Positions 9,557 to 21,498 of a DNA stretch of 64,000 bases are shown in pieces. Origin of the DNA: Chrysophaeum taylorii (taxonomy: Eukaryota; Sar; Pelagophyceae; Pelagomonadales; Pelagomonadaceae); contig JAQMWT010000358.1 in the NCBI GenBank assembly GCA_029834535.1, positions 1 through 64,000 of the forward strand, written 5' to 3'. Position 1 is the first letter of the stretch, and each line of letters begins with the position of its first letter. Position numbers and translations under genes: made by a program. The notes under the pieces were generated by a model. It searched no databases and was not told where the DNA came from. It saw nothing but the letters and a program-made list of their open reading frames with translations.

Positions 9557-10613
9557 TCAGTCAAGGCGGCAAGCGCGAGCATTAGCACTAAGTGTCGCTC
9601 GTTGCGAGCGCATACATAACCAGGCTGCGGGTAGCCATCTATGTGCTGTGATGGCAGCCTGCTCTAGTTCGACGCTTACACAGGATGTGTAGTGAACTCC
9701 GCCGTCGTGCTCAAATACCAGGTCATCCAGACTCGGTGTCCAGCGACTGATCGGCACGTCTTCGAAGGTCCTATCAGCGTTGAATCTCGGAACAGCGATG
9801 TCCAAAAGCGATGTCGAGTAAACATTGGCCTGGGACTAGACCTTCCATCGAGTCGGTGCCGCCGAACCAGTAGTGGCGGTCGCAGGGCTGAGTGCAGTCG
9901 ACGGGTCCACGAAGATCCGATGGCCTCCTTGCAACGTGCTCCGCGAAGAAGTCGGGGTCGAGTGACAGCTTGACGATGGCGTCAGGGTTGTCCTCCAATC
10001 CTCTTGCAACCACATCGCGCGACATCTCGACGTGCGCACCAGTGATTGAGTCGACGCAATTACCGCGCTTCAGGAGAACCTGCCGCACGCTACCGCGGTA
10101 GCCACAGTGCCCGTCGCCCACCTCGTTCTGCCATAGGCGTGCGCATTTCGTCATTTGCTCGTCGTCGATAAGACTGCGCATCACGTCGTCGGCGAAATCT
10201 ACATTGCGTACGATCCGAAACCAATTGGGCGGTTCCGAAGCCGCGACGCCAAGCCCATCCCTGTAGTACGACGGGGCCAACAAGAGATCGACTACCGAGT
10301 TGCCCATTCGCACCGAACAGAGCGTCGTGTCGGCTTCCGCAGGACAGAGGACAATTCCTTGGGGCCAAGAGCGACCGATCTCAGCCGAACGAGACATAAT
10401 TGTCCATCCGCGCAGGAGCTCGCCCGGGATGACGCCTTCGCGATCGAGTGCTGTCGGTACAAAACCCGACGCTAGAGCTCTGTACTCTTGCAGGTCGAAG
10501 GCACCGAGTCCACACAAAAAAATGCTTGGATTCACATCGGTCGCGTCGACGCGGAGGTCACTCGGGTCGGTACTTCTGACAGGAGTTGGCCTGACCGGTT
10601 CTGCTTCTGACAT
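9557..10613 (-). pseudogene. OTU-like cysteine protease gene, frame-broken
   Basis: The upstream frame (10613-9774, from the in-frame ATG at 10613) contains GDGHCGYRG, matching the OTU catalytic-cysteine block (DGxCxxR), and later HYWFGGTDSMEGLVPG, resembling the HWM...DM block of OTU proteins. It ends soon after LLDIAFGHRC. An overlapping frame continues with LLDIAVPRFNADRTFEDV and then LVFEHDGGVHYTSC, which looks like the OTU catalytic-histidine strand (G.HY). The Cys and His blocks are thus in different frames, so the copy is broken or needs an unseen splice. The N-terminal ~100 residues match nothing I know. OTU domains occur in host deubiquitinases and in cargo of mobile elements; I cannot tell which. 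Confidence 0.55.
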
Positions 10614-10976
10614 CACCTCATTGTGCACGTCGTCCTCGTCGTCGCGCACTCCACCGTTGTCCCTGACGGACTTGGCTCGTTTCCTCGCAGCTGGTCGCGG
10701 CTGGAAGAAGGCCCTTCGACCTTCCTCTGCAGCGTCGCCTTTGTTTCACAGACAGCTCTACCTGCTGTTCCTCAGCACGCTTGTCGCGATGCGCTTTCGC
10801 TGCTGAAGGTCCCTCCCCCGAGGCATCGTTCGGTCAGGGTCAGGGTGTTCGGCCGATGTTGCTTGCGCTCGTCGTTCAGAAATCTTGAGGAGCGCGCTGC
10901 AAAATGACGACGTATGATGACGCGTGACGACCTATTCTGGCCTCTCATTTGCTGGAGCTGAGTCACTGCTGACGTG

Positions 10977-11019
10977 TGACTAGCTAAACGAACCAATCAG
11001 CGTTCAGATTAGCTAGTCA
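10977..11019. promoter_or_regulatory. Perfect 11-bp inverted repeat with a CCAAT box in its loop, upstream of the HODM gene
   Basis: Arms TGACTAGCTAA (10977-10987) and TTAGCTAGTCA (11009-11019) are perfect reverse complements around a 21-nt loop that contains CCAAT (~10992). The ATG of the next gene lies 45 nt downstream. This could be a cruciform or dimer-binding promoter element; function is inference. Confidence 0.5.
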
Positions 11020-11063
11020 TAGAGCTCGCTCGCAGTACCAAAATATCAGGGGCCCAGCAACAT

Positions 11064-12119
11064 ATGGTAGGAGGGGCGATGTTCGTCAAGAGCAGCATCC
11101 GACGATGCAGCAGCAGCACTAATCATCATCAGAGTGTGGCGCCCGGGCTCCGGTGGCTGGAGGCCGCGCTCTCGCAGTCGCCGGTCGCTGCGCGCCGCGG
11201 ACCCAAGCTGCATCCGGGGCTCCACAAACTCGACGTCGCAAGCGAGTGGCTGCGTGTCGAAGAGGATAGGTACGCGGTCGACATGCAGCTCAAGGAGGCG
11301 GCGTTCGCGACGGACCCCGAGGTCCTGGTCGCGGGCGCGCACCCCGAGGCCGAGCGCGAGACCTGGACCCTCGTTTCGCGCTTCCTAACGTCCCGGCACC
11401 CGACGCTGTTCGAATTTGAGACCGATGGTTCAGTCGCGGTCCGCGTTCCCGGCTACCAACGTCTCGTCAGGCCCGACGAAAATTACTTGGAGGCCGCGGC
11501 ACGCCTCGCCCAGGAGGACCTCTTCCTGCTCGAGCGCGACGCCGACGCGGTACGGTTAGTCGCGTCGAGCTGCTGCTTCTCGTTTGGCGCCGCCGGCACG
11601 CGGACGCGCGAGCGCCAGTCTCTAGACCAACTCCACGCCAAGGTGGGGGGATACCCCAAAGATCTCGGAAGGGCCGTCAACCGCCTCATTCTCAACCTCG
11701 ACGCGCCCGTCTGGCGTACCAATTGGTCTATCTCGCTCGCCAACGATCTCCGCCCCCGGCCGGATCGCGACTTTATGAACCCAGAAAAGCAGCACCGCGT
11801 CTTCGGCTTGGACGCGCCCTCGGACCCCGCCGACGACGCCCTCCGAAAGTTCGAAGCTCTCGGCGTCGGATCTGCGTGCTTCTGCAAGTCCGAGTATCAA
11901 ACCCTCCGACGACTCCGAGCTGGCCCCGTCCTTTTTACTGTTCACACCTACGTCGAGCGCTTCGACACCTTACCGCCAAAAGCCGCCGCGAATCTCGCCG
12001 AAAACATCACCCTTGCCGCCCAACACGACATCCGTCACTACAAAAACCTCTCCGATCCCCGTGTCACTGACCAACTCCTCGCTTACCTCCACGACCGAGC
12101 TCTCCTCTCATCAGCATGA
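11064..12119 (+). CDS. DUF3445 / heme-dependent oxidative N-demethylase (HODM)-like protein (351 aa)
   Basis: The family pattern is clear. It includes EEDRYAVDMQLKEAAF near the N-terminus, then ETWTLVSRFLTSRHPTLFEF, and the characteristic AARLAQEDLFLLERD followed by VRLVASSCCFSFG. These are followed by LNLDAPVWRTNWSIS and the C-terminal block SEYQTLRRLRAGPVLFTVHT plus YVERFDTL. DUF3445 includes the alpha subunit of heme-dependent oxidative N-demethylase, which strips methyl groups from amines such as dimethylamine using O2, and related fungal proteins. The first ~25 residues (basic, Ser-rich, FVKSSIRRCSSST) could be a mitochondrial presequence, with an alternative start at 11079. Length fits the family. 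Substrate unknown; the other HODM subunits are not in this window. Confidence 0.8.
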   Translation: MVGGAMFVKSSIRRCSSSTNHHQSVAPGLRWLEAALSQSPVAARRGPKLHPGLHKLDVASEWLRVEEDRYAVDMQLKEAAFATDPEVLVAGAHPEAERETWTLVSRFLTSRHPTLFEFETDGSVAVRVPGYQRLVRPDENYLEAAARLAQEDLFLLERDADAVRLVASSCCFSFGAAGTRTRERQSLDQLHAKVGGYPKDLGRAVNRLILNLDAPVWRTNWSISLANDLRPRPDRDFMNPEKQHRVFGLDAPSDPADDALRKFEALGVGSACFCKSEYQTLRRLRAGPVLFTVHTYVERFDTLPPKAAANLAENITLAAQHDIRHYKNLSDPRVTDQLLAYLHDRALLSSA

Positions 12120-12125
12120 TGAAAT

Positions 12126-12235
12126 GACGGCGCAGACACCTCTTCCTGTCTAATTTTTAAGTGCTGCACATATCTCCCCAGACGGCGCAGACACATCTTC
12201 CTGTCTAGTTTTTAAGTGCTGCACATATCTCCCCA
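12126..12235. repeat. Two tandem 55-bp direct repeats after the HODM gene
   Basis: Units 12126-12180 and 12181-12235 begin GACGGCGCAGACAC and differ at only two positions. They lie just past the HODM stop codon, so probably in its 3' UTR. Recent tandem duplication. Confidence 0.9.
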
Positions 12236-13576
12236 GTTCCGCTACACACAATGTCGTGATTTCCTTCCTAATATCTCGCTTTTGCGTTCGTGTCACACCA
12301 CCCCCGCGTGCTTGTGGATCGTGGTGTTGTCATCTTTTTGCTAACCCACACCGAGCGCCCGCAGCATGAGCAACAACAGCGCCGCCTTTATTCTAATCTC
12401 TCTTTATTAAGCGCCGAGAAGAAGGGTTGTATAATACGAGAGTACCGTCCGTCTCGTCTGTCTTTAAATAATGATGTCGACTGCTAAGAGGGGGGTGTGT
12501 GGGGGGAGCATGAAGGATGTGGGTGGTGTGCGTCTCGTCTGTCCCCCGTATGTCTGTATTCTCTATTCTCTATTCAGCTGCCTGCTGCTGCTGCTGCTGC
12601 GAAAGACAGAACCACTGTCGTCCGTCCAGTCTGCGTGTGGAGGGCCAGGCGTGGACTTTTTTCATGCAGCTGGGGGTCATGGCCCTCGCTCGATTCAAGG
12701 AGATAAGCGGAGGTTGGGCGCGCGCGTCCAAGATGAAGCACGATAAGACAGGCCTGCTGGAGATCAGGTGGTGATTCTCTCCAGCAGGACACTTCGAGAG
12801 GGAAGAAAGCTAACTTGGCGTGTCCGTGTGGCGTACACAGAGAAAGAAAGTCATGATCATCATCTCACGAAAATCTTGAAATTACTTGTTGTTGCACGTG
12901 TTGTGAAAATGTAAAGCAGTTTTGAATAATAACACGACAGTCCACCGCGCGTGTCTTTACGACGCCGCGAGTATCACGCCGCAGGCCGTCGGGCAGGCGT
13001 CTTCCGCACTGATACCGCCCGAATCCTCGCGCGAACAACGACCTTCTGGAAAAGCGGCCTAAAAACGAACGAGAGAGCCGGTTACAAGCAAGTCAAGATG
13101 ACTTGAACGAGGAACGCACAACCCAAGCGCAGTTATTCGATGGAGAGCCAGCAAGGTACCAGGATGTCGAGTCGAAGCATTCCGTGTCGCAAGCGTCCGG
13201 ACACGAGTAGTTGGCTAGGGTCCCGTCGGCACCCGTGCGCGAGCAGCGCCCACTCGGGAACAGACCGACCTTTGACAAGAACGAGATCACGGCCGTTCGA
13301 TGATCTCAAAAGGCGGGTACGCACCCAAGTGCAGTCTCTGCTCGTATCATTACGAATGGACCACGTTGTCGAATCCCTTGCGAAGTGTTCTTAGAGACAC
13401 CAGCACACAGTGTCGGTTTCCCACTCACTCGCATTCGCAGTCGGAGCCGTCGTCCGTGAGCTCAGCGTTTGCTTCTTCGCAGACGTTGTTGACCGGGCCA
13501 TCGTAACGATCGATCGCTGCATTTTTTTCGCGTGAGTTTCGCACGCGCACGTATCGAGCAATTCACACAACACGAA
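12236..13576. other. Intergenic; simple repeats and one short dispersed element, no gene
   Basis: Contains a (CTG)n run at ~12582-12600 and the GT-rich dispersed element at 12450-12543. Short frames on both strands show no domain. It separates the converging 3' ends of the HODM gene and katG. Confidence 0.55.
12450..12543. repeat. Copy A of a short dispersed GT-rich element, flanked by 13-bp direct repeats
   Basis: The 13-mer CGTCTCGTCTGTC occurs at 12450-12462 and again at 12531-12543. Between them lies a block running GTCGACTGCTAAGAGG (from 12476), then a G/T run, then CATGAAGGATGTGGGTGGT. The same block occurs inverted at 27222-27273. Flanking repeats look like a target-site duplication. 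Confidence 0.6.
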
Positions 13577-15980
<2,404 letters not shown>

Positions 15981-17268
15981 CTTCAGATCACTTCCTGACA
16001 CCAAAAGCCTTAAGCACCACCAATCAGCCAGGATTCGACAGGATTGGCATTTCAAGAACAACTCTCATCCACCATTCTTGAATTTCTAGGAAGATCAATG
16101 CATGTTCGTTTAGAGAGCAGACTTCTTCGAAAATCACAATTTTTGTATCCGAAACTTTCAAGAACTCTTTGGTACCGGGAAGTACAACGACCCTAAGAAT
16201 AGTCTTTTCAGCAATTCCTCCACGACCCTGAGAATTATGACCCACACGGATGGTAGTTCAATACCCTTTCTTCTTCTTCTCTCTGTGCTCCCCCCTGTCA
16301 CATACCCTTTTCTCCCGTTAGCACAAACTTCGAATCAAATCTTGGATGATATATGATAGAATCTAGACTCGGCTGGCGTTTTAATCAAGAGTGGGTGAGT
16401 CACAACATGACGCTGCGGATTCGGAACTCTACAATGGACGAGGAGCTGTGCCAACACTAGAAAAGTGTTGAACCAAGAGGCGCGGTTGGTTTCGAATAGA
16501 ATATTCCAAAAACCGACTCGGCTGAGACATGGCCGCCGCAAGTGACGTCTCTTGACTTCCTGTGCTTTTGGCGCTACACAGTGCTACTGAGTCGGGCAGC
16601 TTGGTGTTTTGACGTGGATCTCGACGCAGAGATTCGCAGCTAGCGTATGCTATTGCACCACTACCCCCATAACATTCTCGAGCGTATGTGCACATGGACT
16701 AACACGCGTCGCCACGCGCGTGCACGTGTGTACTACATTCCCACCCCCTCTGACATTTATGTACCTTCGCTACCCGCTTCCCTCTGATGAATAACGGAGC
16801 CGACACCCCGGAGTGCCGCGGCATATTCATTGTCGAGTATGTAGCTTGCCGCGCAATTGGGCGCTCAAGATGCATGCTGGTAGGTTGTTGTAGGCAGCTT
16901 CTGTCCACCCTTTCATCAGAGCCCAAGTCAATAAAAAACGGTGCCGGATGCGGCGCGGGACGTTGTTCTTGACGTTTTCGAGTTGTGTGGCACCCGGGCG
17001 GAATCGAAGTAGCGTCGATACGTATACTGGCGGCTGGTTTGAATCCGATCAAAAATGCCCGGAACGCAGATTGTGAGTGCGACTGTGCGCAAGCAGCATA
17101 TGGTACAGCTACATTCCGGATACAACGTCGAGCGTGTTGTACGGGGCTGCTCGCTTGCAATCAGCCAATCGGAATGGACGTAAATGGGTTTGAACGGCTT
17201 CGATTAGGTGCCTCGTCAGGCCTGGTCCACGCGTCGCCGCCGCTCGCTCGGCGCTCGAAGCACGGGAA
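15981..17268. other. Intergenic between two minus-strand genes; no supported gene
   Basis: Upstream region of katG and downstream region of the glycosyltransferase-like gene. Pyrimidine runs near 16265-16310. Short frames on both strands lack domain signals. Confidence 0.55.
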
Positions 17269-18266
17269 CTAGAAGCCGCAGTGACGAGGAAGGATGCCAG
17301 GGAGCGAGCCGGAGGGAACGCCCGGGCGGCGGATGAGTTTGAGTGGCGTGTCCTTGCGGCGGCAGAGCGGACATATTATGCCCTTCTTACATTTCTGACA
17401 CGCCTCGTCGGGGCGGCCCATATCCTCCTTGAGTTCCTTGCCCATGCCCGAGGCGCGGACAATGATTTCCGCGATCTTTGTTTTATTGCGATTCATGATG
17501 GTCCGGCACATTTCGAACTCCTCGTAGCCGCGTTTGAGTGCCTTGACGGCGACCGAGCCGGGGAGCATGAAGAGCCAATCTCGCGCCGTGCAGGCCTTGG
17601 TGTCGTAGTCAAAAGCGCAGTACGGTGGCGCGGGCCCGGCGAACGTCACGTCGGGCCTCGATTTGATTACGACGTCGAATTTGACCCCCGTGTCGCGCTC
17701 GTACTGCTCGATCGAGACCCCACACCAGTACTGGTTGTAGAGCTGGCCGACGAGCATCTGCCACGTCTCTTCGGTTCGCCACGCCGTACCGCTCTTGTTG
17801 TCCACGCGAAACTCGCGCGACTTCTGACACGGCGGTTGCCGAAACACGACGTCATCCTCGATCAACGCGAGCCCCGACACATTCGGCATCCGATGTGCCA
17901 TACGTCGTACGTCCTCCTTATGCTTGTCGCCGACCCGCATGTCGACAGCTAGCTTGAGATTCTCCAACCGGTCCTTGCCCTTTGTCGAGTGGTCGTGGAG
18001 CTTGAGGTAAAGAAAGGTTGTGACGTTGGCGCCGAAGCTAGCAACCAAGTTCGTCAACAGGCCGTCCACGACGCGCGGATCGCCAAACGTCCCTTTGTCA
18101 AGCGTGATATGTGCCAACAATGCGTAGGATTCTTACGTGCGTGGCCCGCCAAGCACAGGGCGAGGTTCGGCGGCACGGTCGCGCCGCCGCACTGGGTGAC
18201 CGACGTCAGTGGCCCGTTGATGATGCCGAGGGCTACCGGTAGCAGCGCCCATGCCCAAGACGTCAT
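17269..18266 (-). CDS. Secretory-pathway glycosyltransferase-like protein, spliced (317 aa)
   Basis: Exon 1 (18266-18137) encodes a signal peptide or anchor (MTSWAWALLPVALGIINGPL) and ends in LCLAGHA. A 44-nt intron (18136-18093, GTAAGA...ACAAAG) follows, then exon 2 (18092-17269). Joining gives LAGHARTFGDPRVVDGLL, resembling the conserved start (VGxxRTF...V) of a glycosyltransferase-like family common in algae. Later motifs are FDVVIKSRPDV and ACTARDWLFMLPGSVAVKAL, matching the 'yD.v.R.RpDl' and 'RDW.f.lpR' blocks of such proteins. The C-terminus has a CxxC cluster (DEACQKCKKGIICPLCRRK), possibly disulfide- or metal-bound. Donor and acceptor are unknown. It resembles the 23855-24898 gene in layout rather than sequence. 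Confidence 0.75.
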
Positions 18267-19261
18267 CGTCGTCTTCGCGTTGTCCCCATTTTGCTACAGC
18301 GCTAACGCCGGCCGCGTAATAAATTCGAAAAAAAAAGTCGAAAAAAAAAAAAAAAAAAGTGCAAAACGAAAATAATGCATCGAGTCCACGTCGGATTCCT
18401 TAAGGACGAAGGCCGAACTGCGGATCTCGAGACCTTGGCTTGGTCTCCCCACAACACAAGACTGCGGCCTCCTGCCAATTCAACAACGGACGCCGCGCTG
18501 TCTGTTACCGCGCGTTCCTCGATTTTTGCGCCCCACCACTCGTCATACCCACGATCTTGACGCTCATGCCTGCCTTCCTGGCAAATCAATCCCGCCCCCC
18601 TCATTGCACAGAGAAATAGCCGATCACGATTGGCGACGGATTTGCGCTCGCAATATCGCCGATGCACACTCTGCAACTGTGACACGCCTCTTCCGCACCC
18701 TCAGCATCACCATCCATCGCGGTTGCGCCCGCGAACTCCTCGCCATGTGTCCCATTGCTAACCTCACCAGAGTACCTCGAGCTGCTGTGATCGATGGACA
18801 CGTCGCGACGCGCAAAGGGCCATTCTCTCCCTCTAGGCTTTCTCTACGCTCAGCGCTCTGGAGAGTGATGATGGTCTCTGAGCCATGGCATCCCTCCGCC
18901 TTTCAGCCCCTCTTCTACCCCGCCGTCTTCTTCTCTTCTTCCTTCTCTTGCTTCGCTTTACCCCGTGGAGAAGCTCTTTGACATGTCCGTCGTCTGCATC
19001 CTTACATCTCTACGTTAACTGTTTCGCCGTCGTAGACTTCTCTGCCGCCCACATAGGCCCTCCTCTTCTGGCCAGGTCCTTCTAACCTGGTCCCTTCGTC
19101 ACCTTCCTCGATGCCAAAAATGAGAATTAATAAAACGTGACGAGCGAGAGGAAAGGGCTCTGATGGTGGAGGATTCTGAGGGGGGGCATTCGGGCATCGT
19201 CATCGTCATCGTCCTCGCGATGTGAGGGAATAATATTGAACATAGTGGTAAAAAATGTGGA
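18267..19261. other. Intergenic with A-rich run; no supported gene
   Basis: Upstream of the glycosyltransferase-like gene is an A-rich tract (18328-18358) containing runs of 6 and 18 A. Further right are pyrimidine-rich DNA and AATAAA-like signals (~19128). The part next to 19262 is the 3' flank of the phosphodiesterase. No domain-bearing frame seen. Confidence 0.55.
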
Positions 19262-20611
19262 TCATGTTTCGCGCTTCTCCATCGGCAGCTTGGAGCGCTT
19301 GACCTTAGCGTTTAAGCGCCTTGCCTCGTCGGTTTGGTGCGCGCCGTTAATACCAGGGAGTTTGGATGCAGCTCCCGACGAGTCGAGTCCTTCTCGGAGA
19401 TCCTCTGGGAAATTTTGAAGCTCGATGTCCTCTTCATCTTGGTCGACGAAATCGCCGTCGGCTTGTTTTTGATAGCGCTCCTTGTTCTTGTGAAGGAAAA
19501 CGAGGCATTCCTCGACCGCACGCGCGTCGATTTGGTCGTCGAGCTGCGCGCAGCGTTTCATGATCGCGACGTAGTTTTCGTAGAGCGGGGCGACGACAAA
19601 GCCGATGAATCCGACGGTGGATTTTGGGATTTGATTGGAGCGGCGGTCTAAGAGAGGCGCGACGTCGCGGCCCGAGTCCCGGTCGAGGTCGCCTTCGTGG
19701 TAGAACTCCTTGTAGACGGCCTCGTTCCATCGGTTGGCGACCTTCCAGGGCCTCGCTTGGTTGGAGATGTCGGAGCACTTGAGGGCAATTTGCAGGAGGA
19801 GGTTGACGCCGTCTTGGGTGTGGAGGGGGTTGAAGCTCGGATCCTCGAGCTCGGCTTTGATCTTTTTCATGAGGAAACCGTGCTTTGCCATGTCGGTTGC
19901 TAGGATCATGTGGCTCACGACGTCGTCGAATCGGCATTTGTCTTCTTCCGACTCGACGTGCGCGAGCAAGCCGTGTTTGTCGCGAAGGCGCTTGTACATC
20001 GTAAGGTGGTGGTTCTCGAGCGGCGACTCGCCGTCGTATTGTCGCGACAGCGCCGTGTGTTCGCTGTTTTGATACGCGTTGGACAAGCCGGGATGGTCGA
20101 GGTCGTGGCAAACGGCGCCGACGTACGTCGCGGCGAGCTCGATTGGCCGAAGCCGTCCAGCGACGTTCGTCGCGAGGATGAGCGTGTACATGTACTGGGT
20201 CACGTCGGTCACGTGGCAAAAATTGTGGTAGGGATTTTCGTGCATGAGTTGCTTGACGTCGAAGATGAACGGGACGAGTTCGTCGGCCGGCTTCTTCAAC
20301 GTCTGTGGCACCTTGAGGTTCTCCATCATTCTGACCATATGGGAGACGCGCTCGTCGTCCTTCAGACTCAGCCCGTCGTAGTTCATCGTGCATAGTTCGG
20401 TATGTACGAGGAATTGGAACCACGGCAAACCCGTGAATTGGTGCGCGCCCGCGGCGAAGATCTCTTTCATCGTGTCCTCGGAGAGGGGTTTCTTTTGGTA
20501 GAACGACAGCCTCCGGTTTCCCGAGGCCCTCGACTCTCCGTGTTGCTTCTGAACGCCCGGATGCAATATGGGAGACACCGGTGCGGGCTTGGACAGCAGG
20601 GACCCCCCCAT
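19262..20611 (-). CDS. Class I cyclic-nucleotide phosphodiesterase (449 aa)
   Basis: Hydrolyses cAMP and/or cGMP. The catalytic domain carries the metal-binding HD signature: PYHNFCHVTDV (~127-137), AVCHDLDHPG (~165-174), a middle helix with the metal-site Asp region (LQIALKCSDISNQARPW), and the downstream GFIGFVVAPLYENY region with the purine-clamp Gln position nearby. The N-terminal ~80 residues are short and Ser/Pro-rich, with no GAF, PAS or membrane segment. I chose the ATG at 20611 (MGGSLLSKP, AAAAGCAATGG context) rather than continuing upstream, where the frame stays open but reads like non-coding DNA. A Gly at position 2 makes N-myristoylation possible but not compelling. The C-terminal ~70 residues are acidic then basic and probably disordered. 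Confidence 0.88.
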   Translation of the reverse strand: MGGSLLSKPAPVSPILHPGVQKQHGESRASGNRRLSFYQKKPLSEDTMKEIFAAGAHQFTGLPWFQFLVHTELCTMNYDGLSLKDDERVSHMVRMMENLKVPQTLKKPADELVPFIFDVKQLMHENPYHNFCHVTDVTQYMYTLILATNVAGRLRPIELAATYVGAVCHDLDHPGLSNAYQNSEHTALSRQYDGESPLENHHLTMYKRLRDKHGLLAHVESEEDKCRFDDVVSHMILATDMAKHGFLMKKIKAELEDPSFNPLHTQDGVNLLLQIALKCSDISNQARPWKVANRWNEAVYKEFYHEGDLDRDSGRDVAPLLDRRSNQIPKSTVGFIGFVVAPLYENYVAIMKRCAQLDDQIDARAVEECLVFLHKNKERYQKQADGDFVDQDEEDIELQNFPEDLREGLDSSGAASKLPGINGAHQTDEARRLNAKVKRSKLPMEKRET

Positions 20612-21498
20612 TGCTTTTCTTCTCAGACCACAAACTATGATGACGACCGAGTCCCACCAAAAAACGTCGCTCGTCCCCAAGCGCAGCCAGGTGCCGCGGT
20701 AATTACATCGGATGTTGACACCCCATCCTTGGTTGAGCTCTCGAGTTCGTCGTAGGATTTGCGCGACACGACCCGAGAGCGCGTTACTACTACAGTGTGG
20801 TCCTACTACAAAAACCTCGCTATGTCTGACCAAGGGCGCTTTTGTAGGGTTTTGAAAGGTTGACTGCTAGTATAGCAAGGGGGGTGGGTTGGATGATGAG
20901 GGGTTGTGTGGAGACATGAGGGATGCCACGGAACTAAAGGCGGAGGAATCCCGCCGCTCTTCAGGTATTTGGGGACTAACTATAGTGTGGAGACGTGAGG
21001 GGTGCCTGCCTGCCTGCCTGAAAGGCGGGATCATCGCCGAGCGTCGGGGCAGGCGAAGAGAAGGGGGCGTCCGTAGGTCATACGCGCGTATGTGCGACGA
21101 AGCGTGACGTCCTGCTGGGCGCGGGCGGCCTGGGTGATGGGGGTGCGCGAGGCGGCGTCATGGCTGAGGGCGGTGAGGGCAGGCCGAAGGCGATGTAGGG
21201 TTTTTGAAAGGCGGCTGCTTGAAGGGAGGTGGGTGCGAGCGGGCGTTGTTGAGGGGCCTCGGTGGAATGTGCGGAGACGCGAGGGATGCCTTGGAGGCGG
21301 CGGGGGCATCCCGTTCTGAGAGGTTTGGGGGATTGCGCGAAGACGCGAGGGGTGCAGAAGGACTATCGCGCGCGAGGCACCACGGCGGCCTGCCTGAGCT
21401 TTGTGCTTTAGGCAAGAAAGAAAGAAAGAAAGAAGAGAAGAATCGAGCGGCGCCGTCCACCGCGTCCGCAAAAAGAGCCCTACCCCGAAAAAAGATTG
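20612..21498. other. Divergent intergenic region between phosphodiesterase and SELENOO
   Basis: Holds the diverged direct duplication, a CCTG-repeat (~21005-21020) and a GAAA-repeat (~21414-21436) close to the SELENOO start. No clear TATA box. Confidence 0.5.
20830..21354. repeat. Diverged direct duplication (~160-170 bp, two copies)
   Basis: Copy 1 (~20830-21003) and copy 2 (~21186-21354) share collinear blocks: TGTAGGGTTTTGAAAGG near the start, GTGTGGAGACATGAGGGATG versus GTGCGGAGACGCGAGGGATG in the middle, and GGAGACGTGAGGGGTGC versus GAAGACGCGAGGGGTGC at the end. They lie head-to-tail between the phosphodiesterase and SELENOO. Neither codes for a recognisable protein. Confidence 0.65.
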
